From Pseudomonas cavernae (GTDB lineage: Bacteria; Pseudomonadota; Gammaproteobacteria; Pseudomonadales; Pseudomonadaceae), in contig NZ_CP032419.1 of the NCBI RefSeq assembly GCF_003595175.1, positions 496,001 through 560,000 of the forward strand: a stretch of 64,000 nucleotides of DNA, written 5' to 3'. Of the stretch, positions 1-7,050 are shown piece after piece. The first letter of the stretch is position 1, and each line of letters starts with the position of its first letter. Below the pieces are notes generated by a model. It worked only from the letters and a program-made list of their open reading frames with translations, was not told the DNA's origin and did no database searches. Position numbers and translations under genes: made by a program.

Positions 1-2
1 GC

Positions 3-899
3 CACGACATCCAGAAGGTCTCCGACCTGGGCTTCACCTACACCCTGCTGTGCACCGAAGTGGCGATCACCCCGGAGGAGAACGCGCAGTTCACCGCCTG
101 GGCCAAGGACACCACCGGCGACAAGCTGGGTCTGTTCTTCCATGCCGGCTTCGGCACCCTGGCCGAGAACATCGAGGCGGTGAAGCTGGCCGAGAAGGCC
201 GGTGCCGATATCGTCCTGTTGTCCTACCCGTCGAACTTCTGGCCGACCAGCGAGCAGGAGATCTACGACTACACCAAGACCTTCTGCGATGCCACCGACC
301 TGGCGGTGATGCTGTTCCCTATCCCGCTGTGGGGCTTCGAGCGCGTGCACCCGCAGGGCATGTCGCCCGAGCTGATCCGTCGCCTGCTCGACGAGTGCCC
401 GAACATCGTGGCGATCAAGGCCGAGCAGGGTTTCCCGCATGTTGCCGGGCTGATCGAGACCTATCACCGCTTCGGCAAGGAAACGGTGATCAGCTGCCCG
501 ATCGAGAGCGACATCATCCCGCTGATGAAATTCATGGACCTGCAGTTCTCCGGCACCAGTTACACGCAGTGGATGGGCGACCACTTCACCAAGACCTTCG
601 ACCTGGCCCGCAACGGCAAGTGGGAAGAGGCCATGCAGCTGTACTGGCAGGCGCAGCCTGCGCGCGCCGCCGTCGGTGCCGCCACCGGCGCCTACATGCC
701 CGGCTCCAACTACATCAACCGCGCGCACTGGAAGTACATGGACTGGCTCGCCGGCTTCAACGGCGGCCCGTTGCGTGCCCCGGTTGCCCGCATCCCGGAT
801 CGCATGATGAAAACCCTGCGTCAGGGGCTGATGGCTTCGAAGCTCGAGTGCACCTCGGACGACGACAGCCAGTTCCTGATCGGCCGTTTCCCGTGCTGA
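3..899 (+). CDS. DapA-family (class I) aldolase, 5' partial
   Basis: The frame is open from the first bases of the window, so the start lies to the left. The visible part (about 298 residues) has the TIM-barrel layout of the dihydrodipicolinate synthase / N-acetylneuraminate lyase family. The Schiff-base lysine is visible in the motif NIVAIKAEQG, and the barrel strand that usually carries a Y-P-P-Y-like motif reads LSYPSNF. The stop (897-899) is 10 bp before the aldehyde dehydrogenase, so the two are probably co-transcribed. Family members in aromatic pathways (NahE, PhdJ) are hydratase-aldolases that release an aromatic aldehyde and pyruvate, which an aldehyde dehydrogenase then oxidises. 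That role fits here but is inference. Plain DapA is unlikely given the context and the divergent active-site strand. Confidence 0.75.
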   Translation, partial: HDIQKVSDLGFTYTLLCTEVAITPEENAQFTAWAKDTTGDKLGLFFHAGFGTLAENIEAVKLAEKAGADIVLLSYPSNFWPTSEQEIYDYTKTFCDATDLAVMLFPIPLWGFERVHPQGMSPELIRRLLDECPNIVAIKAEQGFPHVAGLIETYHRFGKETVISCPIESDIIPLMKFMDLQFSGTSYTQWMGDHFTKTFDLARNGKWEEAMQLYWQAQPARAAVGAATGAYMPGSNYINRAHWKYMDWLAGFNGGPLRAPVARIPDRMMKTLRQGLMASKLECTSDDDSQFLIGRFPC

Positions 900-909
900 G
901 GGCCAGGCA

Positions 910-2382
910 ATGAGCATGGATCTGTTGAAAGACAAATCGCTGTTCCGCCAGGCCGCCTTCATCAACGGTCAGTGGGTCGAGCAGACCGCGCACGGCAAGT
1001 ACGCCCTGCGCAACCCGGCGACCGGCGAGGTGCTGGTCGAGCTGCCGGTGTGCCGGGAAGCCGAGACCGAGTTCGCCATCGAGTCGGCCCACGAGGCGTT
1101 CCAGCGCTGGAGCAAGGTCACTGCCAAGCAGCGCGCCGAGATCGTCAACCGCTGGTACCAGCTGGTGGTCGAGCACAAGGAAGACCTGGCGACCCTGATT
1201 ACCCTGGAAGAGGGCAAGCCGCTCGCCGAGGCGCGTGGCGAGATCGACTACGCCGCCTCCTTCCTGCAGTGGTTCTCCGAGGAAGCCAAGCGGGTGCGTG
1301 GCGACGTGATCCCGGCGCCGAAGGACAGCCAGCGGATCGTCGCGCTGAAGCAGCCGATCGGCGTGTGCGCGGCCATCACCCCGTGGAACTTCCCGGCGGC
1401 GATGATCACCCGCAAGGCCGGCCCGGCACTGGCTGCGGGCTGCTCGATGGTGGTCAAGCCGGCCAGCCAGACGCCGCTGACCGCCCTGGCCCTGGCCGAG
1501 CTGGCGCAGCGCGCTGGGGTGCCGACCGGGGTGTTCAGCGTGGTGACCGGCAACGCCACCCGTCCGGTGGGCAACGTGCTGACCGGCCATCCGCTGGTGC
1601 GCAAGATCACCTTCACCGGTTCCACCGAAGTGGGTCGCGTGCTGCTCGCGCAGTCCGCCGAGACGATCAAGAAATGCTCGATGGAGCTGGGCGGCAACGC
1701 GCCGCTGATCGTCTTCGAGGACGCCGATCTGGATCTCGCCGTGGAGGGCATCCTCAACGCCAAGTTCCGCAACACCGGACAGTCCTGCATCGCCGCCAAC
1801 CGGGTGCTGATCCAGGACGGCATCTATGAGCAACTGGCCGCGCGCCTTGCTGCACGCGCCGCCGAGCTCAAGGTTGGCAACGGCCTGGAGGCGGGTGTGC
1901 AGATCGGTCCGATGATCGACGAGGCCGCAGTGGGCAAGGTCGAGGAACACCTGCAGAACGCCGTGGCCGGTGGCGCCCGGGTGCTCGCCGGTGGCCGTCG
2001 TCATGCGCTGGGTGGGGCCTTCTTCGAGCCGACCGTGGTCGCCGACGTGGCGCTCGGCATGACCATCGCCCGCGAGGAGACCTTCGGTCCGGTGATGCCG
2101 CTGCTGCGCTTCCGTGACGAGGCCGAGGCCATCGCGATGGCCAATGACACCGACTTCGGCCTGGCTGCCTACCTGTTCAGCAAGGACGCGGCGCGTATCT
2201 GGCGCACCGCCGAGGCGCTGGAGACCGGCATGGTCGGCATCAACACCGGGTTGATCTCCAGCGAGGTGGCGCCGTTCGGCGGCATCAAGCAGAGCGGTCT
2301 GGGCCGTGAGGGCTCGCACTACGGCATCGATGAGTTCCTCGAGATCAAGTACCTGTGCTGGGACGGAGTGACGCCCGTGTAA
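910..2382 (+). CDS. NAD(P)-dependent aldehyde dehydrogenase (succinate-semialdehyde dehydrogenase-like)
   Basis: A 490-residue protein of normal length for the ALDH superfamily. The oxyanion asparagine sits in TPWNFP (N160), the general base in MELGGN (E259) and the catalytic cysteine in NTGQSC (C293). Overall it looks most like the GabD branch. It lies 10 bp behind the DapA-type aldolase, which suggests that it oxidises the aldehyde the aldolase releases, as NahF does after NahE and PhdK after PhdJ. The exact aldehyde cannot be read from sequence. A simple succinate-semialdehyde dehydrogenase is the main alternative. Confidence 0.9.
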   Translation: MSMDLLKDKSLFRQAAFINGQWVEQTAHGKYALRNPATGEVLVELPVCREAETEFAIESAHEAFQRWSKVTAKQRAEIVNRWYQLVVEHKEDLATLITLEEGKPLAEARGEIDYAASFLQWFSEEAKRVRGDVIPAPKDSQRIVALKQPIGVCAAITPWNFPAAMITRKAGPALAAGCSMVVKPASQTPLTALALAELAQRAGVPTGVFSVVTGNATRPVGNVLTGHPLVRKITFTGSTEVGRVLLAQSAETIKKCSMELGGNAPLIVFEDADLDLAVEGILNAKFRNTGQSCIAANRVLIQDGIYEQLAARLAARAAELKVGNGLEAGVQIGPMIDEAAVGKVEEHLQNAVAGGARVLAGGRRHALGGAFFEPTVVADVALGMTIAREETFGPVMPLLRFRDEAEAIAMANDTDFGLAAYLFSKDAARIWRTAEALETGMVGINTGLISSEVAPFGGIKQSGLGREGSHYGIDEFLEIKYLCWDGVTPV

Positions 2383-2473
2383 CACCCGGAGCCGGCGGCC
2401 CGCCGCACGCCTTGGTGGCGGGTCGCTTCACCGCAACGTGGCATCCAGAACAATCATAAAAGAAGGTAGAGCC

Positions 2474-4162
2474 ATGACACTTCGCAAGAGCAAGTGCGTT
2501 CGTTTACCCGCCGCCCTAGGAGCCGTCCTGGTGGTCGGCGCCCTGTCACCCGCGCAGAGCTGGGCGACGTTCAGCTGGGAGTCGGAGGACGGCCTGAAGG
2601 TCGATTGGACCAACTCGCTGCGCTATTCGGCTGTGTTTCGGGTCAAGGATCGCGAGAGCGAGTTGCTGAGAAATCCCAACCTCGACGACGGCGACCAGAA
2701 CTTCAGCAGCGGCCTGGTTTCCAACCGCGGCGAGCTGCTCAGCGAGCTCGACATCGTCCACGCCAACGGCTTCGGCGCGCGGGCCAGCGCCATGGGTTGG
2801 TACGACACCGTCTACAACCGCGACAACGACAACCCGGGCGTCGCTGGTGGCGCTTTTCCCAATCAGCTTTCCAGCGACTTCGATGAGTTCACTGACTCGA
2901 CCCGCGACCAGCATGGCCGTGACGTCGAGCTGCGCGACGCCTTCGTCTTCGGCCGCCTGCAACTGGGCGACACCGAGCTGACCGGCCGCCTCGGCCAGCA
3001 CTCGCTGGTCTGGGGCGAGAGCCTGTTCTTCGCCAACAACGCGGTGGCCGGTGCGCAGAGCCCGTTCGATGTCACCCGCCTGCTCGACGACCCGACTGCC
3101 GAGGCCAAGGAGTTCGTCCTGCCGGTGCCACAGGTCTCGGCGCAATGGCAGCTCACCGACGGCCTGTCGCTCGGCGCGTACTACCAGTTCCGCTATGTGC
3201 ACAATCGCATCCCGGCATCCGGCAGTTATTTCTCGGTGTCCGACATCGTTGGCGACGGTGCCGAGCGCCTGGTGCTCGATCCGGTCACGGGTCTCTCCGC
3301 CCTTCGTGGCTCCGATCAGGATGCCAAGGACGAAGGCCAGTTCGGTGTGCAGCTACGCTGGCAGGTTGGTGAGTTCGACCTGGGCTTCTACGCCCTGCGC
3401 TTCCACGACAAGGACTTCCAGCAGGTCACCGAGCTGGGGCAGCCGTTCGGCCCGTTCGGTCCGGTACTGCCGACTGGCTACTACCTGGCCTATCAGGAGG
3501 ACACCCAGCTCTATGGTTTCAGCGCCAGCCGTAGTTTCGGCGACCTGAACCTGGCCATGGAGACCTCGATTCGCAAGGACCAGTCGCTGGCCACCACCCA
3601 TGCCGTCGATGCCTCGGCATTGGGCGCTGCCGCACCGGACAACCGCGATCATCCGGCCTACGCCGTTGGCGATACCGCCCACGTCAACCTCTCCACCATC
3701 TGGAGCGTGCCGCGCACCGCGCTGTGGAACGAGGCCAATCTGGTCGCCGAGCTGGCCTGGACGCGCCTGCTCAAGTGCAAGCAGAACTGCGACGACACGC
3801 CGGCCGGCGTCGCCGCTCTGGACCCCAACATCACCCGCGACTCCTGGTCGATGCGTGCGGTGTTCGAGCCGATGTACCGCCAGGCCCTGGTCGGCTGGGA
3901 CATCAGTGTGCCGATGGGCGTCGGCTTTACCCCCGACGGCTCGCGCAACCCGCTTGGCCCGGCGGCGGTTCCGCCGGAGAACGGTGGTGACTTCACCATC
4001 GGCGTCAGCGGCCTGTACATGAGCACCTGGGACCTCAACCTGGCTTACACCCACTTCTTCGGGCCGGCCGGCACCTTCGTGGATGAAACCAATTCGTACA
4101 GCTACCAGCAGGCTCGCCACGACCGCGACTTCGTCGCCTTCACGGTTCGCCGCAGCTTCTGA
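2474..4162 (+). CDS. DUF1302 family protein, probable outer-membrane beta-barrel
   Basis: The ATG at 2474 is chosen over an in-frame one 36 bp upstream because it follows an AGAAGG ribosome site and opens directly into a signal peptide (basic start, hydrophobic stretch, cleavage near SWA). The mature part (about 530 residues) is rich in alternating polar/aromatic strands such as LKVDWTNSLRYSAVF and ends in an aromatic residue (RRSF), typical of outer-membrane barrels. DUF1302 proteins are regularly next to DUF1329 proteins, as here (35 bp apart), and often near hydrophobic-substrate catabolic genes. A role in uptake or surface handling of substrate is inferred; no function is established for this protein. 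Confidence 0.85.
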   Translation: MTLRKSKCVRLPAALGAVLVVGALSPAQSWATFSWESEDGLKVDWTNSLRYSAVFRVKDRESELLRNPNLDDGDQNFSSGLVSNRGELLSELDIVHANGFGARASAMGWYDTVYNRDNDNPGVAGGAFPNQLSSDFDEFTDSTRDQHGRDVELRDAFVFGRLQLGDTELTGRLGQHSLVWGESLFFANNAVAGAQSPFDVTRLLDDPTAEAKEFVLPVPQVSAQWQLTDGLSLGAYYQFRYVHNRIPASGSYFSVSDIVGDGAERLVLDPVTGLSALRGSDQDAKDEGQFGVQLRWQVGEFDLGFYALRFHDKDFQQVTELGQPFGPFGPVLPTGYYLAYQEDTQLYGFSASRSFGDLNLAMETSIRKDQSLATTHAVDASALGAAAPDNRDHPAYAVGDTAHVNLSTIWSVPRTALWNEANLVAELAWTRLLKCKQNCDDTPAGVAALDPNITRDSWSMRAVFEPMYRQALVGWDISVPMGVGFTPDGSRNPLGPAAVPPENGGDFTIGVSGLYMSTWDLNLAYTHFFGPAGTFVDETNSYSYQQARHDRDFVAFTVRRSF

Positions 4163-4197
4163 TCCAGCCGTTTAAAAACTAGAACGAGGAGACAGTT

Positions 4198-5562
4198 ATG
4201 AAGAAGGTTCTTGCCTTGGGACCAGGCCTGGCGTTGCTCGCCTGCGCTATCGCCCTGCCTGTCCATGCCGCTGTCCCGGCAGATCAGGCGCAGCGCCTGA
4301 AGAGCGGCGACCTGACGCCGTTCGGCGCCGAGAAGGCCGTCAATGCCGATGGCTCGATTCCCGCCTGGACCGGCGGGCTGACCAAGCCGACGCCGGGCGA
4401 CACGCCCGGCGGCCGTCGTGGCGATCCGTTCAAGGACGAAAAGCCGCTGTTCTCGATCGACGCGAAGAACATCGACCAGTACGCCGGCAACCTCACCGAG
4501 GGCACCAAGGCGATGCTGAAGAAGTACCCGGACTACCGCCTCGACGTCTACCCGACGCACCGTACCGCGGCTGCGCCGCAGTGGGTGTACGACAACACCT
4601 TCGCCAACGCCACCCGCGGCACGCTCGATAAGGGCGTGCCCAAGGGCATCTACGGCGGCATTCCCTATCCGATCCCGCAGAGCGCGGAGGAGGTGATGTG
4701 GAACCATGTGCTGCGCTGGCGTGGCGCCCGCTTCCAGCACTTCAACAACTGGTACCAGATTCTCGCCGATGGCCGCGCCGTGCTGGTCACCGACGCGGAA
4801 CTCAACGAGCAGCTGCCGTACTACGATCAGAGCAGCAGCCTCGAACAGTTCGATAGCGAGGGCAAGCCGTTCTGGCAGGTGGCGATCCGCAACATCGGCC
4901 CGCCATTGCGCGCCGGCGAGGCGCTGCTGGCCCATGAGTATCTCGATCCGGACAAGCTGCAGACCTGGGTCTACCTGAAGGGCCAGCGCCGCGTGCGCAA
5001 GCTGCCCAACGGCTGCTGCGACACGCCGACCCCGGCTGCTGCCGGAGTGATGACCTTCGACGAGATGTACACCTGGACCGGTCGCCTGGACCGCTTCGAC
5101 TGGAAACTGATCGGCAAGCAGGAAATGTTCGTCCCCTATAACGCCAACCGTCTGTTGCAGGCGGGTAAGGACGAGGACGCGATCAAGGGGCATTTCCTCA
5201 ATCCCGACTATGTGCGCTGGGAGAAGCACCGCGTCTGGGTGGTCGAGGCCAATGTGCGCAGCGGTCAGCGCCACCAGGCCGCCAAGAGCCGCTACTACTG
5301 CGACGAAGACACCTGGGTTTGCGTACTGGCCGACCGCTGGGATGCCAACGGCCAGCTGTGGCGGACCCTGTGGTCGCAGGTGATCGCGGTACCGGAGTTG
5401 CCGGGCAGCGCCATCGCCAGCTTCGGCTACAACGACCTGCAGGCGGGCACCGCCTTCGTCGCCCAGCTCTACGGCTCCAAGCCCAAGCACTACGTGCTCA
5501 AGGACATGGGCAACGACAAGGTGTTTTCGCCTGACGGCCTGGCCGGCAGCAGCGTGCGCTGA
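4198..5562 (+). CDS. DUF1329 family exported protein (LolA/LolB-like fold expected)
   Basis: A 454-residue protein with a clear signal peptide (MKKVLALGPGLALLACAIALPVHAA). The downstream start GDLTPFGAEKA..NADGSIPAW is characteristic of DUF1329. It follows the DUF1302 gene by 35 bp with a GAGGAG ribosome site and precedes a strong terminator, so the pair closes an operon that begins with the aldolase/aldehyde dehydrogenase genes or earlier. DUF1329 proteins are periplasmic or outer-membrane associated, and family models relate them to lipoprotein-carrier folds. A periplasmic partner for the DUF1302 barrel in moving a hydrophobic compound is a reasonable inference, not shown. Confidence 0.85.
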   Translation: MKKVLALGPGLALLACAIALPVHAAVPADQAQRLKSGDLTPFGAEKAVNADGSIPAWTGGLTKPTPGDTPGGRRGDPFKDEKPLFSIDAKNIDQYAGNLTEGTKAMLKKYPDYRLDVYPTHRTAAAPQWVYDNTFANATRGTLDKGVPKGIYGGIPYPIPQSAEEVMWNHVLRWRGARFQHFNNWYQILADGRAVLVTDAELNEQLPYYDQSSSLEQFDSEGKPFWQVAIRNIGPPLRAGEALLAHEYLDPDKLQTWVYLKGQRRVRKLPNGCCDTPTPAAAGVMTFDEMYTWTGRLDRFDWKLIGKQEMFVPYNANRLLQAGKDEDAIKGHFLNPDYVRWEKHRVWVVEANVRSGQRHQAAKSRYYCDEDTWVCVLADRWDANGQLWRTLWSQVIAVPELPGSAIASFGYNDLQAGTAFVAQLYGSKPKHYVLKDMGNDKVFSPDGLAGSSVR

Positions 5563-5584
5563 AGTCGAGCGCAGCGCTGTACAG

Positions 5585-5608
5585 AAAGGGGCCGCAAGGC
5601 CCCTTTTT
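5585..5608 (+). terminator. Rho-independent terminator after the DUF1329 gene
   Basis: A 9-bp stem (AAAGGGGCC / GGCCCCTTT) with a GCAA tetraloop runs directly into five T residues, 23 bp after the DUF1329 stop. It ends the aldolase-DUF1302-DUF1329 transcription unit. Confidence 0.9.
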
Positions 5609-5647
5609 CATTGGTAATGCCCTAGTTACGTGCTGGAGATGCCATAG

Positions 5648-5778
5648 CCCGGATGCAATCCGGCGGGGGCAGGTTCGTAGGGTGGGTTAGCCGTAGGCGT
5701 AACCCACCAACTCCTGGCCACGGAGTCCATGCAGGCACCGCTGGTGGGTTACGCCGCTACGCGGCTAACCCACCCTAC
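5648..5778. repeat. REP-like palindromic element with two nested hairpins
   Basis: This stretch begins with a small palindrome CCCGGATGCAATCCGG (5648-5663). It then carries a large inverted repeat: GTAGGGTGGGTTAGCCG (5677-5693) pairs perfectly with 5762-5778. Each arm is itself a hairpin because GTGGGTTA is followed by TAACCCAC. A related CCCGGATTGCATCCGGG palindrome recurs at 44834. No coding potential. It fills most of the 405-bp gap between 5563 and 5967; the rest of that gap (5779-5967) shows no clear feature except the ribosome site of the next gene. Confidence 0.75.
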
Positions 5779-5967
5779 AAAAGCGGGGTGCAACACATCG
5801 CTGGGGCATGGCCTTTTCATGGCTGCATGCGGCGCTCCTAGCCCTGCATTTTCTAGATAACTGAATTAAAGGCCGGCGCGTAGCTGGTGCCGGAGCCACT
5901 CCATACACTCGGCTCACAACAGTCGGAGTCGCGACTGTGGCGTACAACAACAAGAGGCAATGTGCCC

Positions 5968-7050
5968 ATGAGCTGCAAATTCGACAAGGCGCGCCGCGGC
6001 GTGCTCGGGGCGGTGCTGTGTGGACTGTCTGCCTGCGCCGTCGCATCGGTGCCGGCCGCCGAAGTCGGCGAGCCTGCCAGCCGCGCGGCGCTGGCCTCCA
6101 GCCAGGCGGAAAAATCGGTTCTGCTGGGTGCTGCCCGCACCGACAGTGGTCGGCTGGTTTCCGTTGGCGAGCGTGGTCTGGTGCTGTTGTCCGACGACAG
6201 TGGGGCGCACTGGCGCCAGGCTGTCGTGCCGGTCAGTGTGACGCTCACCGCCGTGCGTTTCGCCGGCCAGCAGGGGGTCGCGGTCGGCCACGCCGGCGTG
6301 GTGCTGACCAGCGGCGATGGTGGCGAGACCTGGGTACAGCGTTTGGATGGCCGCCGGGCGGCCGAAGTGGCACTGCGCGACGCCCAGGCGAGCAAGGACG
6401 AACAGTTGATCTCCAGCGCCCAGCTGCTGGTCGACGAGGGCCCGGACAAGCCGTTCCTCGATGCCGCCATCGGTGCCGACGGCCAACTGCTGGTGGTCGG
6501 TGCCTACGGCATGGCCTTCGCCTCGCCGGACATGGGGCAGAGCTGGAACTCCTGGAGCGGGCGCCTGGACAATCCCACCGGCCTGCATCTCTACGCCGTG
6601 CGCCAGCGCGGCCAAGCGCTGCTGGTCGCCGGCGAGCGCGGTCTGGTGCTGAGCTCGGTGGACGCTGGGGCCAGCTTCAAGCGCCTGGAAGTTCCCTATC
6701 AGGGCAGTCTGTTTACGGCCGAGCTACCGGGCGATGGCGACATCGTTGTCGCCGGCCTCAAGGGCAGCCTGCTGCGCAGCCGCGATGGTGGCGCCAGCTG
6801 GCAGCGCCTGGACGCCGCAGATGCCTCTTCCTTCACCGCTTCGACCCTGGGGCGTGACGGTTCGCTCTATCTGGTGACCCAGGCCGGCCATGTGCTCGGT
6901 CTGCAACGGGACGGGCTGGTGCAGTTGAGCAGCCAGGCCATGCCCTCGCTCAACGGCATCCTGCCGGTCAATCCGCAAAGCGTCGTGCTGCTCAGCAACC
7001 TCGGCCTGACCACGCTGCAGCTGAACGCTGGTACGGAGGAGCAGCCATGA
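5968..7050 (+). CDS. YCF48/BNR-repeat exported protein
   Basis: The ATG at 5968 is preferred to an upstream in-frame ATG because GAGG lies 10 bp before it and it opens into a signal peptide (basic residues, then GVLGAVLCGLSACAVASVPAA). The 360-residue product has at least five BNR-like blades, visible as repeated GERGLVLLS.D.GAHW, GHAGVVLTSGDGGETW, GAYGMAFASPDMGQSW, GERGLVLSSVDAGASF and GLKGSLLRSRDGGASW. YCF48-like beta-propellers are often scaffold or assembly factors. Its stop overlaps the start of the MMPL transporter (ATGA), so the two proteins are probably made together and may act as a complex in the envelope. The function is not established. Confidence 0.85.
   Translation: MSCKFDKARRGVLGAVLCGLSACAVASVPAAEVGEPASRAALASSQAEKSVLLGAARTDSGRLVSVGERGLVLLSDDSGAHWRQAVVPVSVTLTAVRFAGQQGVAVGHAGVVLTSGDGGETWVQRLDGRRAAEVALRDAQASKDEQLISSAQLLVDEGPDKPFLDAAIGADGQLLVVGAYGMAFASPDMGQSWNSWSGRLDNPTGLHLYAVRQRGQALLVAGERGLVLSSVDAGASFKRLEVPYQGSLFTAELPGDGDIVVAGLKGSLLRSRDGGASWQRLDAADASSFTASTLGRDGSLYLVTQAGHVLGLQRDGLVQLSSQAMPSLNGILPVNPQSVVLLSNLGLTTLQLNAGTEEQP

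Noticed and set aside
757..2385. Long antisense open frame opposite the aldehyde dehydrogenase
   Set aside because: No recognisable domain or ribosome site; the opposite strand encodes an intact enzyme.
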